Assembly (NCBI GenBank): GCA_028709565.1
Contig: JAQVWU010000089.1
Coordinates: 1-9,238, forward strand
DNA from: Eubacteriales bacterium
Lineage (GTDB): Bacteria; Bacillota; Clostridia; Oscillospirales; CAG-272
DNA: 9,238 nt
Direction of reading: 5' to 3'
Below the pieces are notes generated by a model. The model was not told where the DNA came from, did not search any database, and saw only the letters and a program-made list of their open reading frames with translations. The position numbers and the translations under genes were made by a program. The stretch's first letter is position 1, and each line of letters begins with the position of its first letter. Positions 1 through 6,504 of the stretch are shown here, in pieces.

Positions 1-122
1 ATATGGAAAAGAAGCTCCGTCTTCTTTTTGTGCTTTTTTTTACAGAGTTGTTTCAGCTTATTTGGAAGCCTAATTCAATCCATATAATGCCTTTTGGCAA
101 AACTAAATTGTCATTCAGCTAA
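1..122 (+). pseudogene. C-terminal tail of IS5-family transposase (copy 1)
   Basis: Reading in the frame of the ATG at 3, the peptide MEKKLRLLFVLFFTELF matches the C-terminus of the transposase remnant in copy 2. Where copy 2 stops with TAG (983-985), this copy has CAG at 54-56, so the frame runs on 21 more codons to TAA at 120-122, inside the terminal repeat. Only the tail is visible, so it cannot be judged whether the upstream gene is intact. The lost stop suggests decay or natural variation of the C-terminus. Confidence 0.6.
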
Positions 123-126
123 CCCT
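1..126 (+). mobile_element. Right end of an IS5-family element (copy 1, cut by window edge)
   Basis: These bases match 930-1055, the right end of the downstream IS copy, with only 5 differences in 126 positions (31, 41, 54, 67 and 119). The stretch holds the last codons of a transposase, a short noncoding tail, and the terminal repeat TCAGCTAACCCT at 115-126, one base different from the repeat of copy 2. The rest of the element lies to the left of the window. Family placement rests on the transposase remnant of copy 2. Confidence 0.85.
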
Positions 127-130
127 ACTT

Positions 131-142
131 AGGGTTAACTGA
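131..142 (+). repeat. Left terminal inverted repeat of IS copy 2
   Basis: AGGGTTAACTGA is the exact reverse complement of 1044-1055. Together with the right repeat of copy 1 (115-126) it makes a near-palindrome around the 4-bp spacer 127-130. Confidence 0.85.
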
Positions 143-178
143 AACATATTAAAAGTTATAGAAAAGTAGTTAATTCAC

Positions 179-207
179 TTGCTAAACTGAGTAAAACATG
201 ATATAAT
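179..207 (+). promoter_or_regulatory. Transposase promoter of IS copy 2
   Basis: A -35 box TTGCTA (179-184), a 17-bp spacer and a consensus -10 box TATAAT (202-207) lie within the left end of the element. The transcript would start near 214, almost at the deletion junction, and run into the transposase remnant. Confidence 0.6.
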
Positions 208-211
208 TAGT

Positions 212-985
212 GCAAGGTTTTTTTATCTCGCTTTATCAAAACAGCGCAAAAAACCGATGAATAAGATACGTGAGGTAATCAAGGAACAGCTGCAATATAT
301 CAAGAGAGATTTACGTCATATAGACAATTTGATTGAAAATGGCGCGGATTTAAACAAATTAAAAAGCAGTTTGGTTGAAAAGTTAAAAACCTGCCGTGAA
401 TTATATTCACAGCAAAAGAAAATGTATGATGAGCGCACACATTCGGTACCGGATAGGATAGTTTCGTTGTCGCAGCCGTTTGTACGTCCGATAGTAAGAG
501 GCAAGGTCAATAATGATGTAGAATTCGGCGCAAAAATCGCAATAAGTTTGATAGAAGGATTTGCTTTTGTCGATAAGATCTCTTTTGACAATTTCAACGA
601 AGGTGTATTGTTGAAAGAGGCTGTGGAAAACTACTACAGGCGTACGGGATCTTACCCTGAAGCAATACTTGCCGATCAAATATACCGAAACCGGGATAAC
701 CGGCGGTTTTGCAAAGAAAAAGGGATTCGTTTATCGGGTCCGCCACTCGGCAGGGTAAAAGAAGCCGAAAAAGCAGCTGTTAAGAAGCAGGCTTATGAAG
801 ATGCCTGCAACCGTAATGCTATCGAAGGCGTCTTTGGCGTATGCAAGCGTAAATATGGGCTGGGTAAAATCATGGCGCATTTGGATCAAACGACCGAATG
901 TTTAATCGCCATGAATTTCTTCGTGCTTAATATGGAAAAGAAGCTCCGTCTTCTTTTTGCGCTTTTTTTAACAGAGTTGTTTTAG
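212..985 (+). pseudogene. IS5-family transposase, N-terminally truncated
   Basis: This is the C-terminal half of a DDE transposase that would cut and join IS ends. The first ATG is at 257 (242 codons), but the reading frame is open from 191, and residues typical of the family (ARFFYLALSKQRKKP) start at about 212, before that ATG, so the ATG is internal to the original gene. Counting from ATG 257, the fragment shows the segments DRIVSLSQPFVRPIVRGK (66-83), EFGAKIAIS, the second catalytic Asp in LADQIYR (D140), and the catalytic Glu in NAIEGVFG (E190). The first catalytic Asp should lie in the missing N-terminal part, so it should be inactive. No ribosome binding site precedes ATG 257. The left end of the IS and its promoter are joined directly to mid-gene sequence at about 208-214, which marks an internal deletion. 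Confidence 0.8.
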
Positions 986-1055
986 CTTATTTGGATGCCT
1001 AATTCAATCCATATAATGCCTTTTGGCAAAACTAAATTGTCATTCAGTTAACCCT
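930..1055 (+). repeat. Direct repeat of 1-126 (IS right end)
   Basis: The sequence is 96 percent identical to 1-126 and covers the transposase C-terminus, the noncoding tail and the right inverted repeat (1044-1055). The tail contains TATAAT at 1012-1017 and TTGTCA at 1037-1042, both facing outward. Confidence 0.9.
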
Positions 1056-1096
1056 AATTATCAAGCAAATCGTTTTACACATGCAAAAAAATTCGC

Positions 1097-1125
1097 TTGA
1101 CTTCCCCGGCGATTTATGCTATACT
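1097..1125 (+). promoter_or_regulatory. Promoter of the leader peptide and ABC-F gene
   Basis: TTGACT (1097-1102), a 17-bp spacer and TATACT (1120-1125) each match the sigma-A consensus at five of six positions. Transcription would begin near 1132, giving about 25 nt before the leader ATG at 1157. It lies 41 bp beyond the IS right end, so the gene does not depend on the IS for expression. Confidence 0.8.
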
Positions 1126-1156
1126 TGAGAAAATTTACGAAAGTGAGGTGAGCATA

Positions 1157-1300
1157 ATGACAAAAACTGATACCGGCAAAAATATATCGGTCTGCGCGCT
1201 GTTTTATATGGCACTGACCTCGTCATTTAATGTTGCGGTTACACGGGAGAAGTCTGCCCATTTTTGCCGTTATAGCCGCGCCTCGCATAATATCAGGTAG
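1157..1300 (+). CDS. Leader peptide (47 aa) of the ABC-F attenuator
   Basis: The ORF starts at ATG 1157 with the ribosome binding site AGGTGA at 1146-1151, five bases upstream, and ends with TAG at 1298-1300. An in-frame TTG at 1097 is the -35 box of the promoter, so it cannot be the start. The 47-residue product begins MTKTDTGKNISVCALFYMAL, has a hydrophobic stretch at about 11-27 and a basic, His- and Ser-rich tail. I do not recognise it as a known protein. Its position between a strong promoter and an intrinsic terminator ahead of an ABC-F gene suggests its job is to be translated in cis: codons 5-9 overlap pairing segment 1 and codons 34-39 overlap segment 2 of the leader RNA. A drug-stalled ribosome near the start would therefore change the folding downstream. 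Function is inferred from layout. Confidence 0.65.
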   Translation: MTKTDTGKNISVCALFYMALTSSFNVAVTREKSAHFCRYSRASHNIR

Positions 1301-1425
1301 GTTTCGGATAATTACCGCTTGAATTTATACGGACGGCTGCAAAACATGGCTGTCTGTTTTATATTACGGAACACCGGCAGAGCTTCTCCCCTGTTTTCAG
1401 GGTGTTAATTCTGCCGGTGTTTTTT
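1170..1425 (+). promoter_or_regulatory. Ribosome-mediated transcription attenuator upstream of ABC-F
   Basis: Four segments are visible. Segment 1 (1170-1183) pairs with segment 2 (1260-1273) at 13 of 14 positions, the one mismatch being C1173/T1270. Segment 3 (1370-1381) pairs perfectly with segment 4 (1410-1421) to make a terminator. Segment 2 can instead pair with segment 3: TTTGCCG (1263-1269) with CGGCAGA (1375-1381), including one G-U pair, extendable by another G-U. With no translation, or with complete translation of the leader ORF, the 3:4 terminator should form. A ribosome paused over segment 1 would free segment 2 to capture segment 3 and allow read-through. The pairings are read from the sequence; the switching is inferred from known attenuators such as trp and antibiotic-induced leaders. 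Confidence 0.6.
1370..1425 (+). terminator. Intrinsic terminator (attenuator stem) before ABC-F
   Basis: AACACCGGCAGA (1370-1381) pairs perfectly with TCTGCCGGTGTT (1410-1421), followed by a T run at 1420-1425. The 28-nt loop carries its own small hairpin, CCCTG (1389-1393) with CAGGG (1398-1402) around TTTT. It ends 38 bp before the ABC-F start codon, so the gene can be expressed from 1097 only by read-through. Confidence 0.85.
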
Positions 1426-1463
1426 GATTTAAAATACGAATTATATTTTAGAGGTAAAGGGTC

Positions 1464-3086
1464 ATGCGGATATTTGAAGTTTCGAATCTTTCACATGGGT
1501 TTGTGGGAAAGAGTATATTCAATAAAGCGGAGCTTATGGTAACGGACGCCGACCGTATCGGCCTTGTCGGACCGAACGGCTGCGGGAAATCGACATTCCT
1601 GAAAATGCTTACCGGCGAGGTCATACCGGACGCGTGGGAGTTCAAGTCAGCCGATAAGCTGAAAATCGGCTATCTTGACCAGTATGCCGACATCGGCAGC
1701 GATGTCACCGTTTACGGTTACCTCAATTCGGTATTTGACGAACTGTATAAAATGGACAGACAGGCGGCCGAACTTTACGCCGGTATCCCCGAACTTAACG
1801 AGGACGGGCAGATGCGGGCAATTTCAAAGGCGCAGCGCATCCTCGATCATCTCGATGAGCATGATTTTTATCGCATTGACAGTAAGATAGACAATGTGCT
1901 GCTCGGTCTCGGCTTTTGTGACGCGGACAGGGATAAAACCGTCTCACAACTGTCCGGCGGCATGAAAACAAAACTTATCCTCGCGAAGCTGCTGCTTACC
2001 GACAACGACCTGCTTGTGCTGGACGAACCGACAAACTTTCTCGACGCGGGTTATATCGGCTGGCTAGGAGATTATCTGGGCAGATTGAAATCTGCGTATA
2101 TCGTCATATCTCATGACAGGGCGTTTCTGAACCGGGTGTCAAACAAAATCGTGGAAATTGCCAACCGCAAATTCAAGGTATACCAAGGCAATTATGAGTT
2201 CTATGTCAAAGAAAAAGACCGGCGGGAAGCGGAGCAGGACAAACAGCATACGGCGCAGTCAAAATATATCGCCCGTTCGGAGCAATATATACGTGAGAAT
2301 TCACCCGAGGCTACCGGCGGTATTACACGGTCGAAGGCGACATGGCTTAAAAAAATGCTTAAAAATCTTGAGCGCATCGAAAAGCCTGACGAAATTATAA
2401 AACCGCAGTTTGTCTTTAAACACTCAAAAGGTGCGACTAAGCATATCATGACCCTCGATGCCTTTGAGGTCGGTTATAACGCTTCTCCCATCCTGCCGCC
2501 GGTTGCGCTGACCGTCACCCGGGGGGACAAGCTCGTATTCAGCGGTTTCAACGGCATAGGCAAAACGACGCTGCTCAAAAGCATATACGGCGATTTGCCT
2601 GCCGTCGGCGGTTTGATTGAGTTCGGCGAAGGAATTGAATCGGTAATTCTGCGACAGGAAGAAGATTATGAAAACAACTTTTCCCATTTTGATAAATATG
2701 AGCGGAGGCGGCTGGGTATAAAACGGGGCAAACAGCGCGCGATTACGGTTATAGAATTCGCAAAAGAATATTATCCCGAAAAGCCTCAAAAAGAATTGCA
2801 GGCTGCCCTGTTCTCCTGCGGACTCAACGAGGTGCATTTTTTCAATCAGGTACGCACGCTTTCCGGCGGCGAGATGACAAAGCTGCGGTTGTGCCTTGCG
2901 ATGATGAAACCGGTAAATCTCATCATCCTCGACGAGCCGACAAACCATCTTGACGTTTATTCAAAGGAGGTGCTCATGCACGCCCTTGACGAATTTCCGG
3001 GAACCATTCTGATGACAACGCATGACGTGAATGTGGATATTTCATGGGCAACAAAGATCATCAATCTGGAAGAGCTGTTTGAATAA
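1464..3086 (+). CDS. ABC-F family ATPase, probable antibiotic ribosome-protection protein
   Basis: This soluble 540-residue protein has two ABC ATPase domains and no membrane segments, the plan of ABC-F proteins that bind the ribosomal E site. ABC1 shows Walker A GPNGCGKST (36-44), signature LSGG (163-166), Walker B LLVLDEPTNFLD (183-194, catalytic E188) and H-loop H217. ABC2 shows GFNGIGKTT (361-369), LSGGE (466-470), LIILDEPTNHLD (486-497, E491) and H519. Between them a charged linker (about 245-320) would reach toward the P-site tRNA and peptidyl-transferase centre, where resistance members displace drugs such as lincosamides, pleuromutilins, streptogramins A or phenicols. All catalytic residues are present. 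The start ATG has GAGGT at 1451-1455. The upstream leader ORF and terminator favour an inducible resistance role over a housekeeping one (YkpA-like or Ettu-like). The subfamily and drug range cannot be fixed from sequence alone. Confidence 0.85.
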   Translation: MRIFEVSNLSHGFVGKSIFNKAELMVTDADRIGLVGPNGCGKSTFLKMLTGEVIPDAWEFKSADKLKIGYLDQYADIGSDVTVYGYLNSVFDELYKMDRQAAELYAGIPELNEDGQMRAISKAQRILDHLDEHDFYRIDSKIDNVLLGLGFCDADRDKTVSQLSGGMKTKLILAKLLLTDNDLLVLDEPTNFLDAGYIGWLGDYLGRLKSAYIVISHDRAFLNRVSNKIVEIANRKFKVYQGNYEFYVKEKDRREAEQDKQHTAQSKYIARSEQYIRENSPEATGGITRSKATWLKKMLKNLERIEKPDEIIKPQFVFKHSKGATKHIMTLDAFEVGYNASPILPPVALTVTRGDKLVFSGFNGIGKTTLLKSIYGDLPAVGGLIEFGEGIESVILRQEEDYENNFSHFDKYERRRLGIKRGKQRAITVIEFAKEYYPEKPQKELQAALFSCGLNEVHFFNQVRTLSGGEMTKLRLCLAMMKPVNLIILDEPTNHLDVYSKEVLMHALDEFPGTILMTTHDVNVDISWATKIINLEELFE

Positions 3087-3166
3087 AATCCCGAAATAAA
3101 AGTTTATATGAAATTTTAAATAAAGAATGCAGAACCGTTGTTTTAATGATTGTGTTGATTGTTATA

Positions 3167-4615
3167 TTATTCCCCGGTTATAAATTTATCTATTGCCAGC
3201 AGCGCTCTTTCTTCCCGTTTGGCATATTCGGAGGAAAAGTCCGGCATGGCGTTCATGACGATATCCGCCAGATTGCCGAAATTATATGTTGCTCCCATGT
3301 CGATCACACGGTTGCGGAAGATAATATCCAGCATCGCCGCAGATTCGTCGTCCCTGGCGAATTTGGTCTTGAGCGACAGGTCATAATAGGCCGGCGTGAG
3401 GGTATACATGGATTCGGCCGACAGCGCTTCTATGACAATACCAGTCCTTTCGGTATCGGTGTTTGTAACCGGTATGTATACCGCGCCGTTATTCCATACG
3501 CTCATGGTCGAAATATATTGTTCCTGAACGGTGTCCAGTTTGGGGGTGGGCAGCAGTCCGAAATCCTCGTTCATATCGCGGAACAGCGGGACCAGCGCCA
3601 TACTGCCCATATAAAACATCACCCGCCCGTCGTTGAAAGCCGGGATAATACCGCTGTAAAAGGGGTCGTTGGTTTCCTTAACCTTCGCAGCATTGCAGGT
3701 TGACAGTTCGTCGGTATTCAGCGCCAGCGCTTTTTCGTAAGCCGCTATATATTTCTGGGTATTCATCGTCAGGGACGGCAGGTCGTTCTCGTCCTTGGTG
3801 ATAATCCTTTCGCCGGCACCGACAACCATGACAAACGTGTTGTACGGTTCGGTGGCAAAGCCGAATCTGTCATCCATTATGCTCATTTTTCCGTCATTGT
3901 TGATGTCAACGCTGACCTGTGCAGACAGCTCATGCATCTTCTCTATCGTCCACTCGCCCTTGTTTACCAGCTCATAGGGATTTTCAAGATTGTAGTTCGC
4001 CATTATATTTTTGTTGAACAGCACCCCCCAGGTGCCGTCGTTGTCCGATATAATCAGTTCGCCCATATTGCAGTAGAGCTTATTGCCGACCGACAGTTCC
4101 TCGGTCATGCCCGCGTCCCACCAGGGCCTGGTGAAATCCAGATAGGGAATCTCATGCAAATCGTATACCATATCCAGTTTGGACAGCTGCACCGATTGAA
4201 CGGTGGATTCGATAAAGGTATCATATTCGTCATCCCCGGCGTTTATTATCTTCTGGATAAAGATCCCGGGATTGAGCACCGCGTTCTGCGATACCACAAA
4301 ATTACAGGCTTCCTCGATTTTAATATTCCTGCGGTAAACGGCGTCGTTAATAAGATCCCCGTTTTCACTTTCGGCGTAAATATCCTTGGCGACAAAGATC
4401 ATATGCTCTGCGTTGCGTACGAGAAACCGAAAATCGTAACCGTCAAAATCGCTCTGCGGCACATCCGGCTTCAGAACATCATCCCCGGTACTCTCCGCCG
4501 TTTTGGTTTCGGCTGTACTTTCCGATAAAACTTTCGTCTCCGGTTTGTCGGTACAACCCAAAACCGCTGTCGAAACGACCATGAGAAACATTATAAACGC
4601 GGTAACTTTCTTCAT
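3167..4615 (-). CDS. Extracellular solute-binding lipoprotein (ABC sugar-type)
   Basis: This 482-residue lipoprotein would bind a small solute, likely a sugar or oligosaccharide, outside the membrane and hand it to an ABC permease. The start chosen is the ATG at 4615, giving MKKVTAFIMF, a hydrophobic core and the lipobox VLGC with lipidated C21; AGAGG lies at 4625-4629. An in-frame ATG at 4711 would put 32 residues before the signal peptide and lies inside the upstream gene, so it is rejected. A Ser/Thr-rich spacer (about 22-50) is followed by the fold, beginning DFDGYDFRFL (57-65), a motif common in clostridial binding proteins. A calcium-loop-like segment, DINNDGKMSIMD, lies at 237-248. The gene is last in an operon, 53 bp after the URO-D gene. 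No permease or ATPase for it lies in the window, so its partners are elsewhere. The ligand is unknown. Confidence 0.8.
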   Translation of the reverse strand: MKKVTAFIMFLMVVSTAVLGCTDKPETKVLSESTAETKTAESTGDDVLKPDVPQSDFDGYDFRFLVRNAEHMIFVAKDIYAESENGDLINDAVYRRNIKIEEACNFVVSQNAVLNPGIFIQKIINAGDDEYDTFIESTVQSVQLSKLDMVYDLHEIPYLDFTRPWWDAGMTEELSVGNKLYCNMGELIISDNDGTWGVLFNKNIMANYNLENPYELVNKGEWTIEKMHELSAQVSVDINNDGKMSIMDDRFGFATEPYNTFVMVVGAGERIITKDENDLPSLTMNTQKYIAAYEKALALNTDELSTCNAAKVKETNDPFYSGIIPAFNDGRVMFYMGSMALVPLFRDMNEDFGLLPTPKLDTVQEQYISTMSVWNNGAVYIPVTNTDTERTGIVIEALSAESMYTLTPAYYDLSLKTKFARDDESAAMLDIIFRNRVIDMGATYNFGNLADIVMNAMPDFSSEYAKREERALLAIDKFITGE

Positions 4616-4668
4616 AATCCGATTCCTCTTTTTCGTTATTTTAGTTAGGCGTCGCGTCTCCGGTTTTG

Positions 4669-5724
4669 TCACTCCCACCACCAACGGCGATATTTTTCCA
4701 GCGCGCAGCACAGCGCGTCGACGTTTTCCAGCGGCGTGGGGGGATACATGCCGCAGGTGAACATCAGACCGCCCCGCTCCGAACCCAGTTTTGTCACCGA
4801 TTCCCGGATGAGGTCGTCGATATCACCCCGGGTACCGAAGGGTATGACCGACTGGCGGTCTATATCCAGGTCGATGCACGCCCTGCCCTTGATCTCCCGG
4901 GCGAGGTTGTCAATACCGTTGCACAGGTCCTGGGCATTTATTATATCCACGCCCCAGCGGTGCAGTATGTCGATGATATCCAGTATATAACCGTCACTGT
5001 GCAAAAAGGTCAGTATGTTATTGTCTCGGCAGGGCTGCATGAGCCTGTTGTATGCAGGTGCTATCCACTTCTCAAAGGTTTTGGGACTGACCAGCGAGCT
5101 GGTCTGGGCGCCCAGGTCCTCGGCGAAACACATAACATCGGCTCCGCGTTTAATATTATACTCGACAAGGGGCAAATAGTAGTCCACAATCATGTCCAAC
5201 AGCCGGTTCAGCCGTTCGTCCCCCGTCGCGTAATCGATCATGGCGTTTTCATATCCGCGCAGATAGGTGTGCCGCAGCAGCATGATACCGTGGTCGGTGC
5301 TGCCGGAGACCAGGTGCCCCGCCTGTTTGGCTTGTTTGACAGCCGCCAGTTCGGCTTCCCATTCCTCGGCGACGTATTCCCTCTTATACGGAGAAACCGG
5401 GGGTTCGTAGCTGTCTATGTCGTCAAAGTTTTCCAGGGGATGGCCGATAACCACGCCGTCCATATAGCGCAGCGGATATACCCATCTGCAGCCCCAGACG
5501 TCGGTGACATAGTTTTCATCAAGTTCCTCGGTGGAGAACTGCATATCGCTGTAGTTGACCGACCCCTTTTTATGGTTGAATATGGTGGGATGCCGCAGAA
5601 CGACCTCCTCCAGTTCGCCTTTGTAGACCGCCCACATCGCCCCATTGAAGCCTATGGACATAGGTATGTATTCGGGTCTGCCGAATCTCGCCGTTTCCAG
5701 ATAATTCTGTCTGCCGTTTAGCAT
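4669..5724 (-). CDS. Uroporphyrinogen decarboxylase (URO-D) family protein, methyltransferase-like
   Basis: The 351-residue cytoplasmic protein resembles the URO-D superfamily, a TIM-barrel group holding HemE and the corrinoid-dependent methyltransferases such as MtaA and MtbA. Visible signs are DYATGDERLNRLLDMIVDYY (164-183), the segment AEDLGAQTSSLVSPKTFEKW (201-220), and the FLHSDGYILDIIDIL block (240-254) with candidate metal ligand H242. C324 lies in FTCGMYPP, near where methyltransferase members place a zinc-binding Cys. The HemE signature near the N-terminus is absent and no heme genes are nearby, so heme synthesis is unlikely. ATG 5724 is preceded by AGGGAGA at 5731-5737. The gene lies 26 bp after the MBL gene and 53 bp before the binding-protein gene. 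Substrate and methyl acceptor are unknown; no corrinoid-protein gene is in the window. Confidence 0.75.
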   Translation of the reverse strand: MLNGRQNYLETARFGRPEYIPMSIGFNGAMWAVYKGELEEVVLRHPTIFNHKKGSVNYSDMQFSTEELDENYVTDVWGCRWVYPLRYMDGVVIGHPLENFDDIDSYEPPVSPYKREYVAEEWEAELAAVKQAKQAGHLVSGSTDHGIMLLRHTYLRGYENAMIDYATGDERLNRLLDMIVDYYLPLVEYNIKRGADVMCFAEDLGAQTSSLVSPKTFEKWIAPAYNRLMQPCRDNNILTFLHSDGYILDIIDILHRWGVDIINAQDLCNGIDNLAREIKGRACIDLDIDRQSVIPFGTRGDIDDLIRESVTKLGSERGGLMFTCGMYPPTPLENVDALCCALEKYRRWWWE

Positions 5725-5750
5725 GGTTTATCTCCCTAAATTATTATAGA

Positions 5751-6470
5751 TCAGATTTCCGCTTCATAGCCGTCGTATACCGGTATGAGATTATACGGCG
5801 TGCCGGAAGCCAGCAGTTCCTCTATACTCGGCGCCTGACGGGGTGAAATATGGTTGATATATATGTTTTTGGTGCGGCATTTTTCAAAAACCGGCGCGGC
5901 TTTTGTCGTCGGGAAATGCGCGGCTTCGCATATGACGGCGTCGCAGTCCTCCTCGAAACAAAAACGCGGAAAATCTATATCGGGACCCGCCAGGTCGCCG
6001 GTAAAGACCACCCTCTTTCCTTCGGTTTCCAGTTTAAACGAATAGGACAGGTCATAATGGCGGGACCGGAGCGCTGTAACGCGCATATGTCCGTCATCGT
6101 ATATAACGCCCTCCCGATAGACTTCGTATCTGATATCACGCACCGCGCTGCCCAATACGGCGGCGTTCCAGCATTTCAGGGCGTTCACCCCGGTTTGATC
6201 GGGCAGGTGTATCAGCGGGTCGGCGGTTTTAAAATACCAGGAAATGAGGTCGGTAAAGGCAGGCAGTCCGTTTACATGGTCGCCGTGCATGTGTGTCACG
6301 AATATAGCCGTAATCTCCGCCAGGGCGATTTCCTTGCGAATCAGCATATCGGCAACGGGTCCTCCCGCGTCAATGAGATACCGCCCCCCGGCAGTTGAGA
6401 CGCATGTACACGAACAGTATCTGTCGCGCTCCGGCACCCCGTGGCTTGTTCCCAAAAATGTAATTTTCAT
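5751..6470 (-). CDS. MBL-fold (RNase Z-like) metallo-hydrolase
   Basis: This 239-residue metallo-beta-lactamase-fold enzyme most likely hydrolyses a phosphoester or other ester with two metal ions. Ligands seen: H60, H62, D64 and H65 in THMHGDHVNG, H138 in SRHYD, D159 in FTGDL, and H207 in INHIS, a complete set. The N-terminus MKITFLGTSHG is typical of RNase Z and PhnP-like branches, but the long RNase Z exosite is not evident. Three cysteines alternate at 19, 21 and 23. The start is the ATG at 6470, with GGAGGAG at 6475-6481; an in-frame ATG at 6500 falls at the expected transcription start, so it is not used. It is the first gene of a three-gene minus-strand operon with a URO-D-family protein and a binding lipoprotein. 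The substrate is unknown; a role in processing the compound taken up is only a guess. Confidence 0.8.
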   Translation of the reverse strand: MKITFLGTSHGVPERDRYCSCTCVSTAGGRYLIDAGGPVADMLIRKEIALAEITAIFVTHMHGDHVNGLPAFTDLISWYFKTADPLIHLPDQTGVNALKCWNAAVLGSAVRDIRYEVYREGVIYDDGHMRVTALRSRHYDLSYSFKLETEGKRVVFTGDLAGPDIDFPRFCFEEDCDAVICEAAHFPTTKAAPVFEKCRTKNIYINHISPRQAPSIEELLASGTPYNLIPVYDGYEAEI

Positions 6471-6504
6471 TGAACTCCTCCGGATTATTAAATTTTTCAT
6501 CCTG

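Larger units (their letters stand above)
131..1055 (+). mobile_element. Internally deleted IS5-family insertion sequence (copy 2)
   Basis: The element is 925 bp long and bounded by perfect 12-bp inverted repeats: AGGGTTAACTGA at 131-142 and TCAGTTAACCCT at 1044-1055 (14 bp if the flanking TT/AA is counted). It holds a transposase promoter, the C-terminal part of a transposase, and a 58-bp noncoding right tail. Full members of this family, known from memory, encode a transposase of roughly 450 residues; here the N-terminal part is missing, so this is a non-autonomous relic. It sits 4 bp downstream of copy 1 in the same orientation. A target duplication is not clear: ACTT on the left and AATT on the right match at three of four bases. 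Confidence 0.8.

Noticed and set aside
127..131. Target-site duplication for IS copy 2
   Set aside because: The flanks ACTT and AATT differ at one of four bases and no 2-4 bp scheme gave a convincing exact match at both true ends; left as unresolved.
1097..1156. Upstream extension of the leader peptide from TTG at 1097 (67 codons)
   Set aside because: The TTG is the -35 box and the transcript starts about 35 bp later; the ATG at 1157 has the ribosome binding site.
2424..2948. 174-codon minus-strand ORF inside the ABC-F gene
   Set aside because: It lies opposite the second ATPase domain, whose motifs are intact; no independent evidence for a gene.
3087..3166. Possible terminator between the convergent ABC-F and binding-protein genes
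   Set aside because: Only weak AT-rich partial inverted repeats were found, with no GC-rich stem followed by a T run, so none is called.
3146..4528. Plus-strand ORFs of 185 and 198 codons opposite the solute-binding protein
   Set aside because: No family resemblance and no good ribosome binding site; the opposite frame encodes a full lipoprotein with a lipobox.
4666..5721. A 351-codon plus-strand ORF opposite the URO-D gene
   Set aside because: It is an antisense shadow: the minus-strand frame has clear family motifs, a ribosome binding site and operon spacing, while this one has none and no recognisable domain.
5850..6398. 182-codon plus-strand ORF opposite the MBL gene
   Set aside because: The minus-strand frame carries the complete MBL metal-ligand set; this is its shadow.
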